Assembly (NCBI RefSeq): GCF_949298305.1
Contig: NZ_CASFWU010000001.1
Span: 19,215-83,214 of the forward strand
Length of the DNA: 64,000 nucleotides
Direction: 5' to 3'
DNA from: an uncultured Bacteroides sp.
GTDB lineage: Bacteria; Bacteroidota; Bacteroidia; Bacteroidales; Bacteroidaceae
Below, in pieces: positions 17,793 to 24,873 of this stretch. The position numbers and the translations under genes are program-made. How positions within the stretch are numbered: position 1 is the stretch's first letter; every line of letters begins with the position of its first letter. The notes beneath the pieces are model-generated. The model was not told where the DNA came from. It saw only the letters and a list, made by a program, of their open reading frames with translations, and ran no database searches.

Positions 17793-19490
17793 ATGGAATA
17801 TTCTTTTTATGATTTTTTAAAGCTGCTCGGCTCGTTGGCTCTGTTCCTGTACGGAATGAAGATTATGAGCGAGGGGCTTCAAAAATTTGCCGGAGACAGA
17901 CTACGGAAAATTTTGACTGCAATGACGACCAACCGGGTGACCGGTGTGCTGACGGGTGTGCTGATTACAGCATTGGTGCAATCTTCTTCCGCAACTACCG
18001 TAATGGTGGTGAGCTTTGTAAACGCGGGCCTTCTGACCTTGTCCCAATCCATTGGGGTCATTATGGGCGCCAACATCGGTACCACTGTCACGGCATGGAT
18101 TATTTCCGCCTTGGGTTTCAAGGTCGACATCGCGGCCTTTGCCCTGCCCCTGCTGGCCTTCGGCATCCCGCTCCTCTTCTCGCAGAAGAGCACCCGCAAG
18201 TCCGTGGGTGAGTTCATCTTCGGTTTCTCCTTCCTCTTCATGGGCTTGTCCTACCTGAAGAACAACGCCCCCGACCTCAGCCAGAACCCCGACATGCTGG
18301 CTTTCGTCCAGAACTATACGGATTTGGGCTTCGGCTCCATCCTGCTGTTCGTGCTCATCGGCACGGTGCTCACCATGATTGTGCAGGCTTCGGCGGCCAC
18401 CATGGCCATCACCCTGATTATGTGTGCCAACGGCTGGATCAGCTTCGAGCTGGGCGCGGCGCTGGTGCTGGGCGAGAACATCGGAACCACCATCACGGCC
18501 AACCTGGCGGCCCTCACCGGCAATACGCAGGCGCGGAGGGCGGCCCTGGCCCACCTGGCGTTCAACGTCTTCGGCGTCATCTGGGTGCTCTTCCTGTTTG
18601 TGCCCTTCACCGAAGCCGTCTCCTGGTTTGTGGAGAACGTAATGGGCAGCACCGACCCGGCCGTGGCCGTCTCCTTCAAGCTCTCGGCCTTCCACACGGC
18701 GTTCAACATCTGCAACGTATTGATACTGATTTGGTTCGTCAAGTTCATTGAGCGCACCGTCTGTGCCATCATCCCCTCGAAGGAACAGGACGAGGAATAT
18801 CGCCTGCGCTACATCACGGGCGGCATGCTTTCCACGTCCGAACTCTCCATCCTGCAGGCCAGCAAGGAAATCCATCTGTTTGCCGAGCGCACGCACCGCA
18901 TGTTCGGCATGGTGCGCGACCTGCTGCACACCGAGAAGGACGACGACTTCACCAAGCTGTTCAGCCGCATCGAGAAGTACGAGAACATCAGCGACAGCAT
19001 GGAGCTGGAGATTGCCAACTACCTGAACCAGGTTTCCGAAGGACGCCTGAGCTCCGAGAGTAAGTTGCAGATACGGGCCATGCTGCGCGAAGTGACCGAG
19101 ATAGAGAGCATCGGCGACAGCTGCTACAACCTGGCCCGCACCATCAACCGCAAGCGGCAGACCAACCAGGACTTCACCGAGAAGCAGTACGAGCACATCC
19201 ACTTCATGATGAAGCTGACGGAAGAGGCCCTGGCACAGATGATAGTCGTCATTGAGCATCCTGTCCACCAGAGCAACGACGTGAACAAGTCGTTCAACAT
19301 TGAGAACGAGATAAACAACTACCGCAACCAGTTGAAGAATCAAAATATACTCGATGTCAACAACAAGGAGTACGACTACCAGATGGGCGTCTACTACATG
19401 GACATCATCGCCGAGTGCGAGAAGCTGGGCGACTACGTGGTGAACGTGGTGGAAGCCAGCAGCGACATGAAAGAAAAGAAGGCGTCCTAA
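17793..19490 (+). CDS. Na/Pi cotransporter family protein with PhoU-like tail
   Basis: A 565-residue membrane protein. Two Na_Pi_cotrans repeats (about 10-150 and 170-300) carry the matching signatures ALVQSSSATTVMVVSF and MIVQASAATMAITL, the paired QSSS-type motif of NptA/SLC34 transporters. The C-terminal 220 residues (about 340-560) are soluble and helical, with a PhoU-like pattern that probably senses or regulates phosphate. Phosphate uptake driven by sodium is the family role. The last four bases overlap the end of the convergent rubredoxin gene. Confidence 0.9.
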   Translation: MEYSFYDFLKLLGSLALFLYGMKIMSEGLQKFAGDRLRKILTAMTTNRVTGVLTGVLITALVQSSSATTVMVVSFVNAGLLTLSQSIGVIMGANIGTTVTAWIISALGFKVDIAAFALPLLAFGIPLLFSQKSTRKSVGEFIFGFSFLFMGLSYLKNNAPDLSQNPDMLAFVQNYTDLGFGSILLFVLIGTVLTMIVQASAATMAITLIMCANGWISFELGAALVLGENIGTTITANLAALTGNTQARRAALAHLAFNVFGVIWVLFLFVPFTEAVSWFVENVMGSTDPAVAVSFKLSAFHTAFNICNVLILIWFVKFIERTVCAIIPSKEQDEEYRLRYITGGMLSTSELSILQASKEIHLFAERTHRMFGMVRDLLHTEKDDDFTKLFSRIEKYENISDSMELEIANYLNQVSEGRLSSESKLQIRAMLREVTEIESIGDSCYNLARTINRKRQTNQDFTEKQYEHIHFMMKLTEEALAQMIVVIEHPVHQSNDVNKSFNIENEINNYRNQLKNQNILDVNNKEYDYQMGVYYMDIIAECEKLGDYVVNVVEASSDMKEKKAS

Positions 19491-19648
19491 GACGCCTTCT
19501 CAAATTCTTCTTTCCCTACTCCGCACAGCGGACAGCACCAGTCGGCCGGCAGCTCCTCGAAAGGAGTTCCCGGCTCGATTCCGTTTTCGGTGTCACCCGT
19601 CTCGGGGTTGTATACGTAGTCGCATACGGTGCAAATGTACTTTTCCAT
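19487..19648 (-). CDS. Rubredoxin
   Basis: A 53-residue protein read on the minus strand from the ATG at 19648. It starts MEKYICTVCDYVYNPETG, has GIEPGTPFEELPADW in the middle and ends CCPLCGVGKEEFEKAS. The two CxxC pairs (ICTVC and CPLC) hold the single iron, and the YxYxP, GTPF and LPxDW patterns are diagnostic. It is a small cytoplasmic electron carrier, usually for rubrerythrin or superoxide reductase. Its stop codon overlaps the end of the convergent Na/Pi transporter gene by three bases. Confidence 0.97.
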   Translation of the reverse strand: MEKYICTVCDYVYNPETGDTENGIEPGTPFEELPADWCCPLCGVGKEEFEKAS

Positions 19649-19781
19649 CTGTATTCTCTTTTTAATGTTTCAGATATAAACAGCTGCCGCCCGCCTTTTG
19701 TTCGGACGGCCCGGAGCCTGTGCCCGGAAGGGGCCTCTGCCGGGCCCCGCCCCGCCGCGTGGGCGCGTCCGTCCGCCCCCG

Positions 19782-20510
19782 CTACATCATCATGTTCTTC
19801 CGGATGGAGAACTTCACGATGCCCATGTAGCTGATGGAGGCCACGGGGATGTCCATGGGCTCGTGGTGGGTGTTGTAGCTGGTCAGTTTCAGGCAGTCGG
19901 GGTCGTCGGCGCGGTTGACGTACTTCACGGTGAGGTATTCGTCGCCCCCGCGGTTGAAGGAGACCAGGTACATCTCGCCGTAGATGATGCTGCTGAACGA
20001 GTGGATGGTCTTGAAGCCCACGATGTCGCCCGACTTGAGGATGGGGTACATGGAGTCGCCGCTGACGTAGATGGCGCCGTCGCAGCGGGGGATGTTGGGG
20101 ATGAGAATCTTGCCCAGGGCATACTGCGGGCGGTCTTCGAGCATGGTGCGCAGGTTGGCGGCGGCGGTGACGTCGTAGAGGGTCACGCTGCGGTCGTCCA
20201 GGGCCTCGGGCGTCTTGGGGTTGTGCAGCAGTTCCACCTCGCCGCAGGCCAGCTCGCTGTCGCAGTAGCTGTGGCTGCGCCGGGGCACGCCCTTGCCCGT
20301 CAGCAGCCAGTTGTAGTCCACCTCGCGGAGGCGGTCCAGCAGCAGGGCGAAGTCGATGCTGTTGCGCGCCATCCAGTTGCTCAGCGTAGAGCGCGACACG
20401 CCCAGGTGTCCGGCCAAGTCGCTGTCCTTCTTCAGGTTCAGGGCCAGCTTGGCCCGCTTCACAATGTCTGCCACGTTGAATGGCTGTTCGTCTCTTTTAT
20501 CCATACGCAT
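19782..20510 (-). CDS. Phage-type repressor with HTH and S24 (LexA-like) domains
   Basis: A 242-residue protein. The N-terminal CI-type helix-turn-helix (about 12-72; DLAGHLGVSRSTLSNWMARN, DYNWLLTGKG) is followed by a linker and an S24 peptidase fold. The catalytic Ser is in SGDSMYP (Ser153) and the Lys in LTVKYVNR (Lys196). Such repressors either self-cleave under RecA or sense stress without cleavage; an obvious Ala-Gly cleavage site is not visible. A second in-frame ATG at 20504 is an equally good start. It is divergent from the zinc-ribbon, DUF4373, HU-like and smalltalk genes, which it may control. Confidence 0.9.
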   Translation of the reverse strand: MRMDKRDEQPFNVADIVKRAKLALNLKKDSDLAGHLGVSRSTLSNWMARNSIDFALLLDRLREVDYNWLLTGKGVPRRSHSYCDSELACGEVELLHNPKTPEALDDRSVTLYDVTAAANLRTMLEDRPQYALGKILIPNIPRCDGAIYVSGDSMYPILKSGDIVGFKTIHSFSSIIYGEMYLVSFNRGGDEYLTVKYVNRADDPDCLKLTSYNTHHEPMDIPVASISYMGIVKFSIRKNMMM

Positions 20511-20671
20511 GGTTTTTGGACGGCTTTCTGCCGGCTACGGTTCGGCCCGTGCAGCGGGGCGGAATTTTGTTTATCGCCCTCGGGCGGCTGCTTCCTGCTC
20601 ATTTGCAGCGGGTTGAAAAGTTTTCCAAACAGAAATTTCCGATTTGATGTTTTATTTATGAAAATCGTTTA

Positions 20672-20679
20672 TATATTTG
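20672..20679 (+). promoter_or_regulatory. -7 box TATATTTG (plus strand) in the divergent spacer
   Basis: TATATTTG fits TAnnTTTG and would drive the zinc-ribbon gene at 20984 through a 300-base leader that contains the 22-bp array B. Confidence 0.45.
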
Positions 20680-20685
20680 TGGTGA

Positions 20686-20693
20686 CAAAATTA
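20686..20693 (-). promoter_or_regulatory. -7 box TAATTTTG (minus strand) in the divergent spacer
   Basis: The minus strand reads TAATTTTG, a candidate for the repressor gene. It lies only six bases from the opposing plus-strand box, so the two promoters would be mutually exclusive. Confidence 0.45.
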
Positions 20694-20808
20694 ACTGTAT
20701 TGTTTTAAAATCGCAAACCTTCGGCGGCTTTTTTCGGGCCGGAGGGGGCGGAAGGCGGTTTTCCCTGCCCTCGGGCGGTTCCCGTCCGGAGCGTCCGGCC
20801 CCTGCGGA

Positions 20809-20890
20809 CGAAGCCTGCATGGTCCGTGCACGGTGCTTGCATGGTCTGCCTGCGGTGCCTGCATGGTCTGCCCGCGGTGCCTGCATGGAC
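20809..20890. repeat. 22-bp dyad array B (4 units)
   Basis: GCATGGT/GCATGGA cores start at 20817, 20839, 20861 and 20883, exactly 22 bases apart, each preceded by GCCT or GCTT. The array lies between the divergent promoter boxes and the zinc-ribbon gene start. Confidence 0.92.
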
Positions 20891-20983
20891 GCGGGCGGGC
20901 GGGGGCCGGGCTGCCTGGCGGGGATTCGGGGTTGCGGAACCGGCCTGCGATTGGAAGACTCACAAACCCAGGAAAACTTATTC

Positions 20984-21313
20984 ATGCCTATGAAAACAAC
21001 AGACGCATTCAGGAAAGACGGCCTGCACCGTTGCGGGCATTGCGGGCGGGTGCTGCCCGTCGAGAGTTTCTACGTCAACAGCCGCACGCAGCGGCCTGAC
21101 GCCTATTGCAAGGACTGCCGCCGCGAGACCAACCGCTGCGCGCGCAAGAAGGTGCGCCCCAAGGCGGGGGCGGAGCGGCGGGTGTCCATCCCGCTGGTGG
21201 CCGACCGCCAGGTGCGGCTGGGGCTCATCCTCCAGGCGCTGGGGCGGGTGCGCGAGCGCTACCTGCACAAGCGTGCCCGCGAGAAGGAGGCCGACCTCCG
21301 GGCCGGCGGCTGA
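20984..21313 (+). CDS. Small zinc-ribbon protein of a prophage-like module
   Basis: A 109-residue basic protein. CGHCGRVLPVESFYVN and YCKDCRRETN form a CxxC...CxxC zinc ribbon (about 18-42), like short HNH-type or phage regulatory zinc fingers. The rest is Arg/Lys-rich and helical. The frame is open far upstream through the repeat array; the ATG at 20984 (or 20990) is chosen because the zinc motif follows at once. No named family is assigned. It precedes the DUF4373 gene with a compound hairpin in between. Confidence 0.75.
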   Translation: MPMKTTDAFRKDGLHRCGHCGRVLPVESFYVNSRTQRPDAYCKDCRRETNRCARKKVRPKAGAERRVSIPLVADRQVRLGLILQALGRVRERYLHKRAREKEADLRAGG

Positions 21314-21320
21314 ACACCCT

Positions 21321-21369
21321 CGGGCCGCGGCGCTTGCGGTGCCCCGCCGGCTCCGGCGGCCGCGGCCCG
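21321..21369. promoter_or_regulatory. Compound GC hairpin between zinc-ribbon and DUF4373 genes
   Basis: CGGGCCGCGG (21321-21330) pairs perfectly with CCGCGGCCCG (21360-21369), and GCCGG/CCGGC pairs inside. It is very stable, has no T-run and lies in an 136-base intergenic gap, so it may act as an mRNA processing or stabilising element. Confidence 0.5.
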
Positions 21370-21449
21370 CTTCGTGCGCGCCCCGAAAACCTGTCGCGCC
21401 GCGCGGCTTCGCTATCACTCTATCACCTTACCTCATTATTCCATCAGCT

Positions 21450-22337
21450 ATGTCCAGAATCAAGAAACAGGGGCTCGACTATTTCCCCATGAGCATCGAT
21501 TTTATGCAGAACCGCCTGGTGCGCCGCATCATGAAACGTGAGGGCGACGCTGCGGTTGCCGTACTTCTCCAGACCTATTGCGCCATCTATGCGGGCGAGG
21601 GCTACTTCCTGCGGGCAGACGACCTCTTCTACGACGACCTGGCCGACCTGCTCTACAACAAGGAGGCCGACGACGTGAAGCGCATCATTGCCCTGGCCGT
21701 GGACTACGGCCTCTTCGACCCCCGCCTGTATGCCGAATATCGGGTGCTGACCTCGGCCGACATCCAGCGCCAGTTCCTCTTCGCCACCCGGCGGCGGACG
21801 GCCTGCGAGGTGGACAGCCGCTATCTGCTGCTCACCGACGAAGACCTGCAAAAGGGAGCGGAAAAGGGCAAAACTGTAACAGATAAGCCCGAAAACGGCG
21901 GAAAACTGCCCTCCGAGGACACAAAGCATAGCACAGCACAGCATAGCACAGCATACCCCCTCACAGAAGGCTCCCCCGACAACGGGGGCGCTGAAGGCGC
22001 GGCCACGGAGGCCGCGGAGGGGGAAAGCTGCCGGGCCGGGGAGGGAGGAGAGGCTCACGGCGCTCCGGAGACGGGCGGGAAGCCCCGCCGCATCAGCGAC
22101 TGGACGGAGGCGGACGTGGCCGGCATGCGGCCCCCTGCCGACGGGCTGAAACGCAACCTGAGCGGGCTGCTGGCCAACCTGCGCCTCTACCGCGTGCCGC
22201 CCGCCGAGCAGTATGCCATCGTGCTGAAGAGCAACTTCGGCGTCATCGGCCATCCGGTGTGGAAGGGCTTCGAGCCGTTGCGCACCAGCCACGGCAAAAT
22301 CCGACAGCCGGGGCGGTATCTGCTGAGCCTATGTTAG
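21450..22337 (+). CDS. DUF4373 (Lin1244/Lin1753-like) domain protein
   Basis: A 295-residue protein. Residues of about 5-95 (GLDYFPMSIDFMQNRLVRRIMKREG and following) match the Lin1244/Lin1753 N-terminal domain found in phage and mobile-element replication-type proteins. A low-complexity Glu/Gly-rich linker follows (about 140-200), then a C-terminal helical part (LSGLLANLRLYRVPPAEQYAIV). A DNA-linked role is likely but unproven. The TAG stop is embedded in the TTAGCGGTGAGTGG phrase repeat. It belongs to the S24-repressor module. Confidence 0.85.
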   Translation: MSRIKKQGLDYFPMSIDFMQNRLVRRIMKREGDAAVAVLLQTYCAIYAGEGYFLRADDLFYDDLADLLYNKEADDVKRIIALAVDYGLFDPRLYAEYRVLTSADIQRQFLFATRRRTACEVDSRYLLLTDEDLQKGAEKGKTVTDKPENGGKLPSEDTKHSTAQHSTAYPLTEGSPDNGGAEGAATEAAEGESCRAGEGGEAHGAPETGGKPRRISDWTEADVAGMRPPADGLKRNLSGLLANLRLYRVPPAEQYAIVLKSNFGVIGHPVWKGFEPLRTSHGKIRQPGRYLLSLC

Positions 22338-22392
22338 CGGTGAGTGGTGAGTGGTTAGTGGTTAGCGGTTAGCGGTGAGTGGTTAGTAGGGG
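22333..22392. repeat. TTAGCGGTGAGTGG phrase repeat
   Basis: A run of GGTGAGTGG, GGTTAGTGG and GGTTAGCGG units that starts inside the DUF4373 stop codon and ends in TTAGTAGGGG. It joins directly to the first CAGATT element. The junction is almost identical to that at 44309-44345. Confidence 0.9.
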
Positions 22393-22790
22393 ATGAAACG
22401 CGGATTAACGCAGATTCACGCAGAAAAACAATAATCTGCGATGGAGCGTAAAAACACAGATTCACACAGATTCACGCAGAAAAAAATAATCTGTGCCAAT
22501 CTGTTCCCTCTGTGTCATCTGTGGTCCATCCATCAAACACAGATTCACACAGATTTACACAGAAAAATAATAATCTGTGCCAATCTGTATGGTCTGTGTC
22601 ATCTGTGGTCCATCCATCAAACACAGATTCACACAGATTCACGCAGAAAAAAATAATCTGTGCCAATCTGTATGGTCTGTGTCATCTGTGGTCCATCCAT
22701 CAAACACAGATTCACACAGATTCACACAGAAAAAAATAATCTGTGCCAATCTGTTCCCTCTGTGTCATCTGTGGTCCATCCGGCCACCAC
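22393..22790. repeat. Tandem CAGATT/AATCTG stem-loop elements (83-84-bp period)
   Basis: After a partial copy (22393-22440), four units start at 22454, 22537, 22621 and 22704. Each contains ACACAGATTCACACAGATT, an A-run, AATCTGTGCCAATCTGT and GTCATCTGTGGTCCAT, so each unit folds into a stem of CAGATT pairing with AATCTG. Single copies occur at 24721, 26741, 27846, 32690 and 44322. No gene lies in this 600-base spacer. Confidence 0.95.
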
Positions 22791-22841
22791 CCGCTAATTT
22801 TCAACCTGAAAACAACCTGTTGAACGCTTTTGCTGAAAACG

Positions 22842-22873
22842 TTTGGCCGGATGCCTTTCCCGCCGTATCTTTG
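22842..22873 (+). promoter_or_regulatory. Full Bacteroides promoter of the HU-like gene (TTTG-N20-TATCTTTG)
   Basis: TTTG (22842-22845), a 20-base spacer and TATCTTTG (22866-22873) match the -33/-7 consensus completely. The start would fall near 22880, leaving a leader of about 60 bases before the ATG at 22942. This is the best promoter in the window. Confidence 0.8.
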
Positions 22874-22941
22874 TCATGTGATTAAGCTTAAGACACAAAC
22901 GACGAACACGAATTATTAACAATCTGAAAACTTTAAGCATT

Positions 22942-23427
22942 ATGGCACTGATTTACAAAACCATCCAATCCGTACTGCCCACTGAAGAAGGGCAGCGACT
23001 GTTCCACCCGCGCGCCGTCTATACGGGCAACGTGGACACCGACCAACTGGCCCGCGAAGTGGCGGCCTACTCCTCGCTCACCACGGGCGACGTGAAGAAC
23101 ACCATCGACAACCTGGTGACGGTGATGACCACCCACCTGCAGGCTTCGGAAATCGTGGTGCTGGACGGCCTGGGCTCCTTCCGCCTCGCCATGCGCTCGC
23201 GCGGCAAGGGCGCGGCCACGGCCGACGAGGTGACGCCCACACAGGCGGCCCTGCGCGTACACTTCACGCCTTCGTCCAAGCGCAACCAGGACGGCACCGT
23301 GGCCACCCGCTCGCTGCTGACGGGCGTGCGCTGCGTGCCCTGGAAGGGCGGCAATACGCCCTCGGCCGGCGGCGGACAGACCCCGGGAGGCGGCTCGGAG
23401 GACGAGGATGACAATCCGATAGGATGA
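22942..23427 (+). CDS. HU-like DNA-binding protein with acidic/Gly tail
   Basis: A 161-residue protein. Residues 1-125 follow the Bacteroidota HU-like (HU-CCDC81/HIG) pattern: MALIYKTIQSVLPTEEG, FHPRAVYTGNVDTDQLAREV, DVKNTIDNLVTVMTTHLQ and VVLDGLGSFRLAMRSRGKG, which forms the DNA-binding beta arm. The tail (GGGQTPGGGSEDEDDNPIG) is flexible and acidic. The protein is thought to bend or coat DNA. It is the first gene after a near-perfect promoter, and the smalltalk micro-protein follows 70 bases on. Confidence 0.92.
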   Translation: MALIYKTIQSVLPTEEGQRLFHPRAVYTGNVDTDQLAREVAAYSSLTTGDVKNTIDNLVTVMTTHLQASEIVVLDGLGSFRLAMRSRGKGAATADEVTPTQAALRVHFTPSSKRNQDGTVATRSLLTGVRCVPWKGGNTPSAGGGQTPGGGSEDEDDNPIG

Positions 23428-23497
23428 CGCATCGCACGGACACGTGCACACACACAACACAACTACACAACCTGAAAACACGAAAGGAGGTTCAAAG

Positions 23498-23605
23498 ATG
23501 GCAACCAGAAAATCGACCTGGGACATTATCCTGAAGGTAATCATCGCAGTGGCCTCGGCCATTGCGGGCATCATCGGAGGAAATGCCATGCCGCCCCTCG
23601 CATAG
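23498..23605 (+). CDS. Smalltalk family micro-protein
   Basis: A 35-residue peptide: MATRKSTWDIILKVIIAV, then a Gly/Ala/Ile-rich hydrophobic stretch and NAMPPLA. It fits the 'smalltalk' family, a set of single-helix peptides encoded directly after HU-like genes in Bacteroides, whose function is unknown. It has a strong Shine-Dalgarno (AAAGGAGG, 23483-23490) seven bases before the ATG, unusual in this phylum and in this window. A textbook terminator follows 15 bases after the stop. The amidase gene that often follows in other genomes is absent here. Confidence 0.9.
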   Translation: MATRKSTWDIILKVIIAVASAIAGIIGGNAMPPLA

Positions 23606-23620
23606 GGGCGGGCACAGGGG

Positions 23621-23652
23621 AAAGGGGCACCGGCAGCGGGCCCCTTTTTTTC
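23621..23652 (+). terminator. Intrinsic terminator after the smalltalk gene
   Basis: AAAGGGGC, an 11-base loop, then GCCCCTTTTTTTC. The stem is followed directly by a run of seven T. It ends the HU-like/smalltalk unit. Confidence 0.9.
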
Positions 23653-23787
23653 ATGGGCCAATGTGGGATTCGTGTGCTCATGCGGGAATGTGCCGGCGGC
23701 CTGCACAAACCCCGTACCCGTGCCGCACGGCAACCTGAAATCAGAAAAACTCGGCGGGTGAGTGAGCGATGCTTGAGAATTTTTTCC

Positions 23788-23795
23788 TACTTTTG
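23788..23795 (+). promoter_or_regulatory. -7 box TACTTTTG of folP
   Basis: TACTTTTG matches TAnnTTTG, 33 bases upstream of the folP ATG. No -33 TTTG at the normal distance. Confidence 0.55.
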
Positions 23796-23827
23796 CAGGC
23801 AATGGTTGAAACGAACAATGACTGTTT

Positions 23828-24685
23828 ATGAACGAGCTGAAAAACAGATACATCAATGTGGGCGGAAGCCTGATGGACCTCTCCACGCCGCGGGTGATGG
23901 GCATCCTGAACCTGACGCCGGACTCCTTCTACGCCGGGAGCCGCGTGCAGACCGAGGAGGCGATAGCGCGCCGCGCGGAGCAGATTGTGGCCGAGGGCGG
24001 AGCGATGATAGACGTGGGCGCCTACTCGTCGCGTCCCGGCGCGGCGGACGTGCCGGTGCAGGAGGAAATGGAACGCCTGCGCCGGGGGCTGGAGGTGGTG
24101 CGCCGCACGGTGCCCGACGCGGTGCTGTCCGTAGACACGTTCCGGGCGGACGTGGCGCGGATGTGCGTCGAGGAGTACGGCGTGGCCGTCGTCAACGACA
24201 TCTCGACGGGCGAGATGGACGCGGACATGTTCCGCACCGTGGCGCAGCTAAACGTGCCCTACGTGATGATGCACATGCAGGGCACGCCGCAGAACATGCA
24301 GCAGGAGCCCCGCTACGACAACCTGCTCAGGGAGGTGTTCCTCTACTTCGCGCGCAAGGTGCAGCAGCTGCGCGACCTGGGTGTGAAGGACATCATCCTG
24401 GACCCCGGCTTCGGGTTCGGCAAGACGCTGGAGCACAACTACCGGCTGCTGGCCCACCTGGAGGAGTTCCGTGTCTTCGGGCTGCCCCTGCTGGCGGGCG
24501 TGTCGCGCAAGTCGATGATTTTCCGCCTGCTGGGCATCACGCCGCAGGAGTCGCTCAACGGCACCACCGTGCTGGACACGCTCTGCCTGATGAAGGGGGC
24601 GGACATCCTGCGCGTACACGACGTGAAGGAGGCGGTGGAGACGGTGAGGATTGTGCGGGAGGTGCAGATGAATGGTAAATGGTAA
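23828..24685 (+). CDS. folP: Dihydropteroate synthase
   Basis: Joins p-aminobenzoate to dihydropterin pyrophosphate in folate synthesis and is the sulfonamide target. The 285-residue TIM barrel has all the family signatures: VMGILNLTPDSFY, IDVGAYSSRPGA, SVDTFRADVA, VVNDIS, LDPGFGFGKT and LAGVSRKS. It is cytoplasmic. It is probably co-transcribed with cdaA, a pairing common in Bacteroidota. The last codons (MNGKW and TAA) are written by the AATGGTAAATGG phrase repeat that fills the spacer. Confidence 0.97.
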   Translation: MNELKNRYINVGGSLMDLSTPRVMGILNLTPDSFYAGSRVQTEEAIARRAEQIVAEGGAMIDVGAYSSRPGAADVPVQEEMERLRRGLEVVRRTVPDAVLSVDTFRADVARMCVEEYGVAVVNDISTGEMDADMFRTVAQLNVPYVMMHMQGTPQNMQQEPRYDNLLREVFLYFARKVQQLRDLGVKDIILDPGFGFGKTLEHNYRLLAHLEEFRVFGLPLLAGVSRKSMIFRLLGITPQESLNGTTVLDTLCLMKGADILRVHDVKEAVETVRIVREVQMNGKW

Positions 24686-24720
24686 ATGGTTAATGGTTAA
24701 TGGTTAATGATAAATGGTTG
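24668..24720. repeat. AATGGTTAATGG phrase repeat at the folP stop
   Basis: ATGAATGGTAAATGGTAAAT, then TGGTTAATGGTTAATGG and TGATAAATGGTTGATGG. It overlaps the folP stop codon. An inverted relative (TTAACCATTAATCATTAACC) lies at 60452-60495. Confidence 0.85.
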
Positions 24721-24866
24721 ATGGAACGCGGATTAACGCAGATGGACGCAGAAAATAAATAATCTGTGTAAATCTGTATGGTCTGTGTCATCTGTGGTCC
24801 ATCGTCCCCCCCCCCCCCTCCGCAGGGCAACTCAAAAACTTAAAAACTAACAAACTCAAAAACTTA
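24721..24866. repeat. Composite repeat cassette upstream of cdaA (inverted copy at 27788-27932)
   Basis: In order: a CAGATT stem-loop element (24721-24805), a run of 13 C (24806-24818), TCCGCAGGGCAACTC and an A-rich AAAACTTAAAAACTAACAAACT phrase ending just before the cdaA start. The inverse order is found upstream of the DUF2156 gene, with at least 32 identical bases from GGGCAACTC onward. Confidence 0.9.
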
Positions 24867-24873
24867 AATCGCC

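Noticed and set aside
20819..20983. 55-residue extension of the zinc-ribbon protein
   Set aside because: It is array B read as protein. The zinc motif and normal codon use begin after the ATG at 20984.
22441..22885. Several 60-100-codon frames in the spacer after the DUF4373 gene
   Set aside because: All are translations of the 83-bp repeat (HRFTQIHTD-like peptides), with no start signal or family.
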